Assembly: GCF_000152865.1 (NCBI RefSeq)
Contig: NZ_CH672390.1
Span: forward strand, 248,001 to 312,000
From: Erythrobacter sp. NAP1
Lineage (GTDB): Bacteria > Pseudomonadota > Alphaproteobacteria > Sphingomonadales > Sphingomonadaceae
Length of the DNA stretch: 64,000 nt
Direction: 5' to 3'
Part shown: piece after piece, positions 55,424 through 64,000 of the stretch
Layout of the letters: each line of letters starts with the position of its first letter
Numbering within the stretch: position 1 is the first letter of the stretch
Notes under the pieces: generated by a model
Database searches by the model: none
Seen by the model: the letters and a program-made list of their open reading frames with translations, nothing else
What the model was told of the DNA's origin: nothing
Position numbers and translations under genes: made by a program

Positions 55424-55828
55424 TTATGCGTGAGCTTTCATTTCTTCCAATGCGGCCTTCACGTCGCGGATGACTTCCTCGCACATGCGGCTGCAGCGCT
55501 TGCAGTGCGCATCGTCATGCATCGAGCAATGTTCGAGACACTGTTCGCACGCCACGATCGTCGCCATCGCCATGGCCTTGATCGCTGTCACGTTGCCGCC
55601 GGTGCGGCGTGATCCGATGCGATAGAACGCGGTGCAGGCGTCGGAAGCGTCCATGCAGCGGCGAATGCATTCAAGCCGCTCGCTCACGTTGGCCTCGGCC
55701 AGACATGCATCAGCGCATGAATTGATGATCGCCGCGCCATACATGGCGTGCTTCACCGCATTGCCTAGCGTATCGGTGTAGTCGTCCCCGACGTGGGGGT
55801 GTTCGCGGATCATTTCCTTGATCGACAT
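55424..55828 (-). CDS. Four-helix-bundle Cys-rich protein, Csp/DUF326-like copper-storage protein
   Basis: A 134-residue cytoplasmic protein (no signal peptide) with AAGGAGA before its ATG. It contains about ten cysteines spaced along helices (CADAC, then C...C, CEQCLEHC, CKRCSRMC) and several His/Met residues. This matches DUF326 four-helix-bundle copper-binding proteins of the Csp family, which hold many Cu(I) ions inside the bundle. Lack of a Tat signal makes it Csp3-like, that is cytosolic. No copper exporter or CueR-type regulator is adjacent. Confidence 0.82.
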   Translation of the reverse strand: MSIKEMIREHPHVGDDYTDTLGNAVKHAMYGAAIINSCADACLAEANVSERLECIRRCMDASDACTAFYRIGSRRTGGNVTAIKAMAMATIVACEQCLEHCSMHDDAHCKRCSRMCEEVIRDVKAALEEMKAHA

Positions 55829-55932
55829 CGTATTTTCTCCTTCGCAGAGATAGCGCACGAGAGTGGGGATAGGTTCCGAATTGCCTGCAAAAGCCGCTTG
55901 GCGGCGATTCGTGTTCCATGTATGTTCCCGCG

Positions 55933-57375
55933 ATGGAAATTGATCCGATTCTCCTGATAGTCGCTTTGGTCGCCGTCTTCGGTGCGCTCGCGCTCGGTTG
56001 GTTGCTGGGGGCAAAATCGGGCGCACGGCCCATGGCCGATCTCGAAATTCGCCTCGCCACGCGTGAGGAAGAATTCAAGCGCGCGACCGCCGAATTAGGC
56101 GAAGCGCAGATAGCGCTGTCGGGCGCAAAGGAAGAGCTTTCAGCGGCGCGGGTGCGGGCGGGCGAAGCTGACAAGCTTTCCGCGACTTTGGAAGACATGC
56201 GCGAAGAAAACGCGCAATTCCGGGCCGAACGCGCCAGCTTTGAGGAGCAGAAACGCTTGCTCGAGGAATCGCGTGAGAAGCTGCTGAAAGAGTTTGAAAA
56301 CACGGGCGCCAAGGTGCTTGAAGCTGCGCGCGAGCGATTTTCGAGCGAGGCGACGAAGCGGCTGGGCGAGGCAGAAGCCCAGAACAAGGAAGCTGTTGCC
56401 AGCCTGCTCAAACCTGTCAGCGAACGTCTGCAGAAGTATGAAGATCAGGTAGGCAAGCTCGAAAGCCAGCGCGCCGATGCGTTTTCGCGACTGCACCAGC
56501 AGATCGAGGGACTGCGCCTGTCACAGGACGAGGTGCGCAAGGAAGCGCAGCGGCTGGGCAATTCGCTCACCAATGCACCCAAGGCGCGCGGGCGCTGGGG
56601 GGAGCGCGCTTTGCAGAACGTACTGGAACAGTGCGGACTGGCCGAGCACACCGACTTCCATCTCGAACAGTCGCTTGAAACCGACGAAGGACGCCAGCGA
56701 CCCGACGCGATCGTGAACGTTCCGGGACAGAAAAAGCTGGTGATCGACGCCAAGGTCTCGCTCAACGCGTATCAGGCCGCGTTCGAGGCCGACGATGAAG
56801 ATGAGCGCAAGCGTCACCTCGACCTTCACGCCAAGTCGATGCGCGGCCACGTCCAGACGCTCGGCAGCAAGGGTTATCAGAGCCAGTTCGAGGACGCGCC
56901 CGATTACGTCGTGATGTTCGTTCCTGGTGAGCATTTCGTTGCCGCCGCGCTCGAACACGACCCCGAGCTTTGGGACTTTGCCTTTCACAACAAGGTGCTG
57001 CTCGCGACGCCTACCAACCTCGTTGCCATTGCGCGAACGGTCGCGCAGGTCTGGCGGCAGGACAAGATGGCTGAGGAAGCCGCCGATATCGGACGCGCCG
57101 GAGCGGAGCTTTACGACCGCCTCGCCGTTGCAGCCGAACACATGAAGCGCGTCGGAGGCGGGCTCGAAACGGCGGTCAACAATTACAACAAGTTCGTCGG
57201 CAGTTTCGAACGAAATGTCCTGTCGTCCGGACGGCGTCTGGCCGAAAAAGGCATCGAGATCGGCAAACGCGAGATCGAAGACGTGCCGCTGGTCGAATCC
57301 ACCCCGCGCTACAACAACGACGATGTCGCCAAGATCGAAGATGCGAGCGACGAAAAGCGCGACGCTGCCGAATAA
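55933..57375 (+). CDS. rmuC: DNA recombination protein RmuC
   Basis: A 480-residue membrane-anchored protein of the RmuC family, linked to limiting recombination at inverted repeats. It has one N-terminal helix (about 4-25), a long coiled coil (about 35-200) and the restriction-endonuclease-like RmuC domain (GRWGERALQNVLEQCGL, then KKLVIDAKVSLNAYQ). ATGs at 55918 and 55933 are both possible, neither with a strong ribosome site. It is divergent from the Csp-like gene and convergent with the methyltransferase. Confidence 0.94.
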   Translation: MEIDPILLIVALVAVFGALALGWLLGAKSGARPMADLEIRLATREEEFKRATAELGEAQIALSGAKEELSAARVRAGEADKLSATLEDMREENAQFRAERASFEEQKRLLEESREKLLKEFENTGAKVLEAARERFSSEATKRLGEAEAQNKEAVASLLKPVSERLQKYEDQVGKLESQRADAFSRLHQQIEGLRLSQDEVRKEAQRLGNSLTNAPKARGRWGERALQNVLEQCGLAEHTDFHLEQSLETDEGRQRPDAIVNVPGQKKLVIDAKVSLNAYQAAFEADDEDERKRHLDLHAKSMRGHVQTLGSKGYQSQFEDAPDYVVMFVPGEHFVAAALEHDPELWDFAFHNKVLLATPTNLVAIARTVAQVWRQDKMAEEAADIGRAGAELYDRLAVAAEHMKRVGGGLETAVNNYNKFVGSFERNVLSSGRRLAEKGIEIGKREIEDVPLVESTPRYNNDDVAKIEDASDEKRDAAE

Positions 57376-58176
57376 TCAGCCGTCGAGGCTCGCCAAGACC
57401 TCGTAAGCCAGCACCGCGCCCGCGACCGCGGCATTGAGCGAGTCAGCTCGTCCTTTCATTGGCATGGTGACGCGCAGGTCGCACTCGGCTTCGTAGGCCT
57501 CGGGAAGCCCTTGTGATTCGTTGCCGACCAGGATGAAGCACGGGGCTTGATATGCAGCGCCGCGATACGGCACCGCATCGCGCAACGAGGCTGCGACAAG
57601 CTGACCTGGGCCGCCCCTCAGCCACGGCACGAATTCGTCCCATCGCGCCTGCGCCATTCCTTGCGTGAACACAGCGCCCATGCTCGCGCGCACGGCTTCT
57701 GCGCTGAAGGGATCGGCGCAATCATCGATCAGGATCAACCCGCCTGCTCCCACCGCGTCGCCTGTGCGTAGCATGGTGCCAAGGTTGCCCGGGTCGCGCA
57801 GGTCCTGCGCCACCAGCCAAATATTGGCTGAGCCCCGATCGAGCCGCGCGAGCGACGTGTCGAGCTCATCGAACACCCCCACAACACTCTGGCTGTTCGA
57901 CTTGCCAGTGATCTTGGAAAGAATGTCAGGCGTGGTCGTGATGACCTCTCCGCCAGCGGCCCCGACCTCGCCTTCGAGCCGGTCGACTAGGTCGTGTCGA
58001 TCGCGATTTTCGGCCATCACCAGCTGGCGCGGCACGTGGCCTGACACGCGGGCATCCTCAAGCAAGCGCAAGCCTTCGACAAGGAATTGCCCTGCGCGCT
58101 TGCGGTGCTTCTTGTCGCGCAGCGAACGCAGATACTTGACTGTCGGGTTCGAGAAACCGGTAATGTGCTTGCGCAT
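57376..58176 (-). CDS. SpoU/TrmH-family RNA 2'-O-methyltransferase
   Basis: A 266-residue SPOUT methyltransferase. An N-terminal L30e-like substrate-binding domain (about 1-100; KHRKRAGQFLVEGLRLLEDA) precedes the knotted catalytic domain with motif 1 DPGNLGTMLRTGDAVGAGGLIL, motif 2 LVGNESQGLPE and motif 3 VTMPMKGRADSLNAAVAGAV. The exact target (23S rRNA or tRNA) cannot be told from sequence. It starts the minus-strand block that continues with HPr. Confidence 0.92.
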   Translation of the reverse strand: MRKHITGFSNPTVKYLRSLRDKKHRKRAGQFLVEGLRLLEDARVSGHVPRQLVMAENRDRHDLVDRLEGEVGAAGGEVITTTPDILSKITGKSNSQSVVGVFDELDTSLARLDRGSANIWLVAQDLRDPGNLGTMLRTGDAVGAGGLILIDDCADPFSAEAVRASMGAVFTQGMAQARWDEFVPWLRGGPGQLVAASLRDAVPYRGAAYQAPCFILVGNESQGLPEAYEAECDLRVTMPMKGRADSLNAAVAGAVLAYEVLASLDG

Positions 58177-58200
58177 TGTGCGCGCCTCGTTTCTGCTGGC

Positions 58201-58479
58201 TCAGTCTTCGCCGAAGCCGTCTTCGACCAGCGCGACGAGCTGCGCGAGGACATCTTCCGAACCGTCGCCAGCAACGATCACTTCGACCTCGTCACCCTTT
58301 GCAGCGCCGAGCATCATCAGGCCCAGGATCGACCCACCGGCGGCTTCGTTGCCGCCTTTGGCAACGCGCACCTGGCCCGGATCGGGGAGGGCAGAGACGG
58401 CCCCCACGAACTTCGCACTCGCCCGCGCATGCAGGCCGCGTTTGTTGACGATAGTGACGGTCTTGCGAACTTCGCTCAT
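58201..58479 (-). CDS. HPr phosphocarrier of the regulatory PTS
   Basis: A 92-residue HPr. His17 in RGLHARASAKF is the PEP-phosphorylated residue, and Ser50 in AAGGSILGLMMLGA is the HPr-kinase site. GGAGGAAAAT before the ATG overlaps the end of the EIIA gene. With hprK in the same block, phosphorylation on Ser is expected. It has no linked sugar permease, so it is part of a regulatory (PTS-Ntr-like) system. Confidence 0.95.
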   Translation of the reverse strand: MSEVRKTVTIVNKRGLHARASAKFVGAVSALPDPGQVRVAKGGNEAAGGSILGLMMLGAAKGDEVEVIVAGDGSEDVLAQLVALVEDGFGED

Positions 58480-58486
58480 CGCAGGG

Positions 58487-58918
58487 CTATTTTCCTCCGC
58501 CTGCTGCCCGCTTGGGCGTATCTGCACCCAGCAGCTCGCTCGCCACGGTGATGTAGTTGCGCCCCGCTGTCTGCGCGGCCTCGACCGCCTCGACCACATC
58601 CATTGACTTGCGCGCGCCTGCGAGACGGATGAGCATCGGCAGATTGATCCCCGCGATCACCTCGATCCGCCCGGCATCGAGCAGAGAGATGGCGAGATTG
58701 GAAGGAGTTCCGCCGAACAGGTCGGTGAGGATCACCACACCTTCCCCGGCATCGACCTTTTCGATCGCCTCGGCGATGTCGGCGCGGCGTTGCTCCATGT
58801 CGTCATTGGGGCCGATGCAAACGGTTTCGACAGCCTTTTGGGGGCCAACGACATGTTCCATCGCTTCGACAAATTGGTCGGCCAGGCGGCCGTGGGTAAC
58901 CAGGATCAAACCGATCAT
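58487..58918 (-). CDS. PTS EIIA component, mannose family
   Basis: A 143-residue EIIA-Man-type protein with phosphorylatable His9 in LVTHGRLAD and the domain motif ILTDLFGGTPSNLA. It has no EIIB or EIIC partner here, the usual state in Alphaproteobacteria where EIIA-Man takes phosphate from HPr and acts as a regulator. It lies directly upstream of the HPr gene, 7 nt apart. Confidence 0.95.
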   Translation of the reverse strand: MIGLILVTHGRLADQFVEAMEHVVGPQKAVETVCIGPNDDMEQRRADIAEAIEKVDAGEGVVILTDLFGGTPSNLAISLLDAGRIEVIAGINLPMLIRLAGARKSMDVVEAVEAAQTAGRNYITVASELLGADTPKRAAGGGK

Positions 58919-59019
58919 ACGTATTTCAGTCCGTTAGTATCCTTGCGGTTTATCGCGATTTCGCAACATTGATCCGCTAACCCAATTACCACCATGCGAG
59001 GCAATCGTGAGTGTTCGCG

Positions 59020-59949
59020 TCAGCGCGGCTCACCTTCGATGGCATCTGCCGCCCGCGACTTCAGATTGCGGTGGCGGACAGTGGGCGAAAACCCCGCCTT
59101 ACGCAAGCCTTCTGCCATCGCTTCTGCGGTGAAGACTGAGCGGTGTCTCCCTCCGGTACATCCGAACGCGACATGGACGTAGGCTTTGCCTTGCGCCGAA
59201 TAGCGCGGGAGCAGGGTGAGGAGCAGTGCCTTGATCTGTTCAAATGCCTCGGAGAATGCCGGATCGGACTGGATATGATTGCCGACGGGCGCATCAAGAC
59301 CGGTTAGTTCACGCAGACCGTCGACCCAGTGTGGATTGTCGAGAAAGCGCATGTCGAAGACGAGGTCGGCGAGCGGAGGCATGCCGCGTGCAAAACCGAA
59401 GCTTGAGATGGTCAGGCTCGGCTCGCTGGGCAGTTCATCATCGAACAATTCGCGCACGTGGCCCTGAAGATCGTTCGAGGACAATTCAGTTGTATCGACA
59501 ACCACTTCTGCCCAGCGCCTAAGCGGTTCGAGCAGCTCGCGTTCGGCAGCGATAGCTTCCTTGACGGTGCGATCCTGCGCCATCGGATGGCGGCGGCGGG
59601 TCTCGTTGAAGCGGCGCTCGATCTCGTCATCGGCACAATCGAGAAAGACGAAGGTCAGCGCAATGTCGCCCCTGTCGGCCAGCGCTTTGACGAGCTCGAT
59701 GATCTCGGAAGGGACGAACCCACGCGTGCGCGAATCGAAGCCGATGGCGAGAGGCGAACGGCCCGCATCGGGTGTGTCGCCGGGATCTCCGGTGAGGCGG
59801 TCGAGCATACGGATCGGAAAGTTGTCGATCGTCTCCCAACCCAGGTCCTCAAGGACATCGAGGGCAGTGGATTTCCCGGCGCCTGAAAGCCCGGTAACGA
59901 GCAAGAGGCGCTGTTGCATCGGTGCAGGAATGGCCGAGCCGGTGGTCAT
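59020..59949 (-). CDS. rapZ: RNase adapter protein RapZ
   Basis: A 309-residue RapZ/YvcJ-family nucleotide-binding protein. The N-terminal P-loop is GLSGAGKST (20-28), followed by a Walker B-like VFLDC and RRRHP; the C-terminal domain carries GCTGGRHRSVF, which binds RNA or metabolite in E. coli RapZ. In enterics it tunes glucosamine-6-phosphate synthase through small RNAs; the role in Alphaproteobacteria is less clear, but linkage to hprK and the PTS genes is conserved. Confidence 0.95.
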   Translation of the reverse strand: MTTGSAIPAPMQQRLLLVTGLSGAGKSTALDVLEDLGWETIDNFPIRMLDRLTGDPGDTPDAGRSPLAIGFDSRTRGFVPSEIIELVKALADRGDIALTFVFLDCADDEIERRFNETRRRHPMAQDRTVKEAIAAERELLEPLRRWAEVVVDTTELSSNDLQGHVRELFDDELPSEPSLTISSFGFARGMPPLADLVFDMRFLDNPHWVDGLRELTGLDAPVGNHIQSDPAFSEAFEQIKALLLTLLPRYSAQGKAYVHVAFGCTGGRHRSVFTAEAMAEGLRKAGFSPTVRHRNLKSRAADAIEGEPR

Positions 59950-59998
59950 GAACTTCTCAATGCGTTGTCGCGCATCGGAATGGAAGGGCGAGCTGGTT

Positions 59999-60427
59999 TC
60001 ATTTCGCTAATCCATGCGTCTTCAGGGCCCATCGCGCGCGCTGCGCAGGCGCGATGGCGCCGGGTTCAAACGGCAGGCAAGGGATGTCGTATCCCATGAT
60101 CGTTCGCGTCGGAATTCTTTGCGGTAGCCGCTCACCATGAGCACCCAGCGCAAGAATCAGCGCAACCGGCGTGCCTTTCGCGACCGGCATCTCGACAAGG
60201 CCGACACCGCGCACTTCTAGCAGCCCTTCGATATTGGGAGGTGGGCTAGCGATAAGGTTTTCGCCTGCGGGGGTAAGCGTTACGCCGTCATCGCCGATCA
60301 GCTGCGCGCCCCGATCGATCAGCGCGAGGGCGAGCGATGATTTGCCGCTTCCGGGTTCGCCTTCGATCAGCAGTGCGCGCCCGTCTATCGCGACCGCGCT
60401 AGCCTGCATGACCATGCTCTCGCCCAT
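59999..60427 (-). CDS. hprK: HPr kinase/phosphorylase, short alphaproteobacterial form
   Basis: A 142-residue protein comprising only the catalytic domain; Gram-positive HprK is about twice as long with an extra N-terminal domain. The P-loop is EGEPGSGKSS (22-31) and GLLEVRGVGLVEMPV matches the HprK signature. It phosphorylates a serine of HPr. The ATG overlaps the chvG stop (TGATG), coupling it to the sensor kinase. Confidence 0.94.
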   Translation of the reverse strand: MGESMVMQASAVAIDGRALLIEGEPGSGKSSLALALIDRGAQLIGDDGVTLTPAGENLIASPPPNIEGLLEVRGVGLVEMPVAKGTPVALILALGAHGERLPQRIPTRTIMGYDIPCLPFEPGAIAPAQRARWALKTHGLAK

Positions 60428-62013
60428 CAGGTCGCCGCTGGCAGTCGGAGCCGAAGGCATGCGCCTGGCTTCCCGTCTGGCCGCGCCTCTGCACACAAAG
60501 ATCCATCATGCGCTTCGGCTATGGTGCGCGCGATGGCGAGGCCGAGCCCGGAGTGGTTGCCGAAGGCCTCCTCGTCGGGTCGGACCGAATGGAAGCGCTG
60601 GAACACCTTCTCGCGCGATTCCTCTGGTATGCCCGGGCCTGAATCGCAAACAGTCAGGGTGACGCAGTTTCCATCGTTGTCGATTGCCACTTCGATCGGC
60701 GCGTCGGGCGGTGAGAAGGAGACGGCGTTGTCGAGCAGGTTTTCGACAACGCGTTCGAGCCTCGCGCCGACCCCTTCGACATTGGCTGCAAATCCTCTTG
60801 TATCGAGTTCGATGCGGTGGTCGTCATTCTCGGCGCGAAACTCGCGGCTGCCAATGATTGCGCGCACCAGCTGCGCAAAGTCGATGCGTTCGCGCGTGGC
60901 ACGCGACATTTCAGCGTCGATCCGGCTTGCATCGGAGATCTCGGTGACGAGCCGATCAATGCGGCGCACGTCATGCGTCACGATCTGCTCAAGTTCGCGG
61001 CGCGTGTCGGCATCCGTCACCTTGGGCAGCGATTCGACCGCACTGCGCAGGCTGGCGAGCGGGTTCTTGATCTCGTGCGCGACGTCCGCCGCAAAACTGT
61101 CAACCGCGTCAATGCGCTGGCGAAGGGCCAGCGTCATGTCAGAGACCGACCGCGCAAGCTGGCCGATTTCATCGCTGCGTTCTGGCAGGCGAGGGACTTC
61201 CACATCGCGTTCGCGGCCCTGTCGCACCTTTTGCGCAGCACTCGCCAGGAGTTGAAGCGGGGAAACGATGGTGCGCGCGAGATAAAGTGAAAGGAGCGCC
61301 GATGCGCCAAGTATCACCAGCACCGCGATCATCAGCGCCGAGCGCGCCGAGCGCACGCTTTCGGTGATGTCCACCGGGTTGCGCACGGTCAGCAAGGTCG
61401 CGCCTTGCAAACCAACGGGTGCGGCTGCGGTGATGACAGGCGTTCCGTCGACCCAGTCGTAAAGGCGGATTTGGCTGAGGCCGTCCTCGCGTGCCTGAAC
61501 GAGTTCCGGCCACGCATCGGCGGTTTGTGCTTCGGGCTCGACATAGTCGGTGACGGCTTCGGCGCTGACGATCGTGTCGACCGTGCGGTCGAGCCAGCGC
61601 GCGAATTGCTGTTCCCAGTTGTCGTCGGTGATGTCGTTCAATTCGAAGGCAGGTTCAGCCAGCGCAAAACTGTCTGCGGTCAGCGCGCCTTCGGCATCGA
61701 ACAGGCGCATGCGCATCCCCTGCTCCCGGCCAATTTGGACCAGCAGCGCTTCCTGTCGCTCACGCGTTGCACCGGCAAGCGCCTCGGCGGTGATCTGCGC
61801 CTCGATCCGCGCGAGCTTGAAACGCTCGTTGATCAACTGCGTACGGTAGGTGTCGAGATAGAACAGCCCGCCCGAAAGCAGCGCGAGCGGGAGGATGTTC
61901 ACCGCGAGTATTCGTGCCGTGAGCGAGAGGCGCCCGGCAAGGTCAGGCCGCTCGGGCGGTCGCCCTATTGCGGGCTGGACTTCCGCGTTTCCCTCTCCTG
62001 CAAGTTCACCCAT
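60427..62013 (-). CDS. chvG: Sensor histidine kinase ChvG
   Basis: A 528-residue inner-membrane kinase. Helices at about 30-50 and 225-247 flank a ~170-residue periplasmic sensor domain; a HAMP domain (about 250-300), dimerisation domain with His313 in DVAHEIKNPLASL, and an ATPase domain with NLLDNA and GLGLAIAR follow. It is the homologue of ChvG/ExoS, which responds to acid and envelope stress in Rhizobiales and Caulobacter. It is preceded by chvI and followed by hprK with overlap. Confidence 0.95.
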   Translation of the reverse strand: MGELAGEGNAEVQPAIGRPPERPDLAGRLSLTARILAVNILPLALLSGGLFYLDTYRTQLINERFKLARIEAQITAEALAGATRERQEALLVQIGREQGMRMRLFDAEGALTADSFALAEPAFELNDITDDNWEQQFARWLDRTVDTIVSAEAVTDYVEPEAQTADAWPELVQAREDGLSQIRLYDWVDGTPVITAAAPVGLQGATLLTVRNPVDITESVRSARSALMIAVLVILGASALLSLYLARTIVSPLQLLASAAQKVRQGRERDVEVPRLPERSDEIGQLARSVSDMTLALRQRIDAVDSFAADVAHEIKNPLASLRSAVESLPKVTDADTRRELEQIVTHDVRRIDRLVTEISDASRIDAEMSRATRERIDFAQLVRAIIGSREFRAENDDHRIELDTRGFAANVEGVGARLERVVENLLDNAVSFSPPDAPIEVAIDNDGNCVTLTVCDSGPGIPEESREKVFQRFHSVRPDEEAFGNHSGLGLAIARTIAEAHDGSLCAEARPDGKPGACLRLRLPAAT

Positions 62014-62018
62014 GGCTC

Positions 62019-62807
62019 TTAGCCGTCATTGAAGCTGTAGCCTGCGCCATAAAGCGTATCGATTGCCGCGAATTCGGGGTCGACCACGCGGAATTTGCGA
62101 CGCATGCGCTTGATGTGGCTGTCGACGGTGCGGTCATCAACGAAGACATCGTCGGGATAGGCTGCGTCCATCAACTGGTTGCGGCTCTTGATGACGCCGG
62201 GGCGCGCGGCAAGCGCTTCAAGGATGAGGAACTCGGTGACTGTGAGGCTCACCGGCTTGTCGTTCCAAGTTACGTGATGGCGGGCAGGGTCCATGAACAG
62301 CCGCCCGCGGTCGATGCTCGGGTGGACGGGATCGGGAGCGCTCGTTTCGTGGCCAAGCGCGCGATCGGGCTCTGCCCGGCGCAGGATCGCTCGGATGCGC
62401 GCGGTCAAAAGGCGCAAGCTGAAAGGTTTGGCGATGTAGTCATCAGCGCCCAGTTCGAGGCCTGCTTCTTCGTCGGCCTCGTCGTCCTTACTGGTGAGGA
62501 AAATTACGGGGATAGGTTGGTGCGCCCTGACGCGGCGCAAAAGCTCCATCCCGTCCATCTTGGGCATCTTGATGTCGAACACCGCGAGGTCGGGCGGGTT
62601 ATCAATCAGTGCACGAAGAGCGGTTTCGCCGTCGGAATAGAGCCGAGTGACGAACCCCTCGGCCTGCAAGGCGATCGAGACCGTGGTCAGGATGTTGCGG
62701 TCGTCATCCACCAAAGCGATCTCGATAGCCTCGCGCCGCGTCTCGCCGTTCGCCGACGCGCCGCCTGCGACCTCTGAACTTTGCATGTCGCTGATTTCGC
62801 CTGCCAT
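62019..62807 (-). CDS. chvI: OmpR-type response regulator ChvI
   Basis: A 262-residue response regulator with an unusual ~28-residue N-terminal extension. Receiver acidic residues are LVDDD, phospho-acceptor Asp78 in [12 protein letters not shown], and the conserved Lys in FLTSKDD; the C-terminal winged helix ends [10 protein letters not shown]. It is paired with ChvG 5 nt downstream. An ATG 21 nt inside could be the true start if the extension is not real. The 394-nt divergent region to pckA is a likely site of regulation. Confidence 0.95.
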   Translation of the reverse strand: MAGEISDMQSSEVAGGASANGETRREAIEIALVDDDRNILTTVSIALQAEGFVTRLYSDGETALRALIDNPPDLAVFDIKMPKMDGMELLRRVRAHQPIPVIFLTSKDDEADEEAGLELGADDYIAKPFSLRLLTARIRAILRRAEPDRALGHETSAPDPVHPSIDRGRLFMDPARHHVTWNDKPVSLTVTEFLILEALAARPGVIKSRNQLMDAAYPDDVFVDDRTVDSHIKRMRRKFRVVDPEFAAIDTLYGAGYSFNDG

Positions 62808-63201
62808 GATCGCTTGCGTGCCTCCTCGCGTGATGGTCAGCGGTAGCGCCTTACGGCAGCCGAAACAATCGGCTTGGATGGAAGCCACAAACGGCGCACG
62901 GCGTGCATGATATAAGTCGGCCCGACACTTTTTGATCGAAATGTCAGGCCTGCTGGACAGGGTCATTGAAAGGCATGCGCGAGGCCGATGATGCCCTGCG
63001 CAACTGCCGAGAATATTGTGCAATGCAGCGATTTTACGCCGGTTTGACGGGGGCGAAAAGCACGGATATGCCGCCCTTGGGATCGCGGACATTCCCCCGT
63101 TCGAATCGCTTCATCAGGCTTGATCGCGAGGCGCTTCGCAACGGTTGGCGGACCCACACGAAAATTCGGACACGAACACCATCGTACCAGGAGAAGATAC
63201 G
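62808..63201. promoter_or_regulatory. chvI-pckA divergent intergenic region
   Basis: A 394-nt gap without a gene that must hold both promoters. ACACGAA occurs at 63156-63162 and again at 63170-63176 (14-nt repeat spacing, head to tail), 26 nt before pckA, which could be a regulator site. I recognise no riboswitch or certain promoter. Confidence 0.4.

Positions 63202-64000
<799 letters not shown>

Overview
The window is high-GC, gene-dense bacterial chromosome, most likely from a marine or aquatic Sphingomonadales alphaproteobacterium of the Erythrobacter/Altererythrobacter type. This rests on gene order and content: argH-lptM-lysA, a serC leader RNA ahead of serC-serA, the chvI-chvG-hprK-rapZ-EIIA-HPr block divergent from pckA, the short alphaproteobacterial HprK, and a GTTC-N7-GTTC LexA-type box. 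I could not run a taxonomic search. I see no rRNA, CRISPR array, insertion sequence, integrase or prophage.

Layout. (1) 1-9.6 kb, minus strand: a two-partner secretion system, with a TpsB transporter and an enormous FHA-like TpsA adhesin that runs off the left edge (2613 residues visible). (2) 10-12.8 kb: a coiled-coil protein translationally coupled to a GAF-GAF-PAS class III adenylate cyclase. (3) 12.8-25.5 kb: an island of exported peptide-degrading proteins (DUF885, gamma-glutamyltransferase, PepSY-type membrane protein, BNR/sortilin-like beta-propeller, M14 carboxypeptidase, and a divergent S9D peptidase). (4) 25.5-31.7 kb: tRNA-Thr, a TM2 protein, rarA with a coupled DUF429-like gene, a PadR regulator, two tandem paralogous membrane proteins and a glycosyltransferase. 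(5) 31.8-39.4 kb: serC-serA, hisZ, a RidA-like protein, an exported hydrolase and an exported four-repeat protein. (6) 39.7-51 kb: purA, an L,D-transpeptidase, an ECF sigma factor with membrane partner, a winged-helix regulator under a LexA-like box, siroheme synthase, lysA-lptM-argH, a TlpA-like lipoprotein, tRNA-Val, a PhoX-like protein, a 51-aa DUF1328 protein and asparaginase. (7) 51-57.4 kb: an MDR oxidoreductase, truA-fmt, recR-zinc ribbon-def, a Csp-like copper protein and rmuC. (8) 57.4-64 kb: an rRNA/tRNA methyltransferase, the regulatory PTS (HPr, EIIA, RapZ, HprK), ChvG-ChvI and the divergent, right-truncated pckA.

How the parts fit. The window combines housekeeping amino-acid and nucleotide genes with two accessory themes: surface adhesion by TPS, and periplasmic or surface peptide scavenging. 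The latter fits a marine heterotroph living on protein. The terminal PTS/ChvGI block is a regulatory PTS without sugar permeases, and its link to gluconeogenesis is suggested by the adjacent pckA.

Less expected signals: one 12-bp palindrome in front of both padR and the unlinked TM2 gene; duplicated leader elements in front of two paralogous membrane genes; an 82-bp multi-hairpin repeat copied between two convergent gene pairs; a LexA-type box inside a strong promoter of an uncharacterised regulator; head-to-head overlapping start codons of argH and the TlpA gene; and several proteins with altered key residues or unusual domain combinations.
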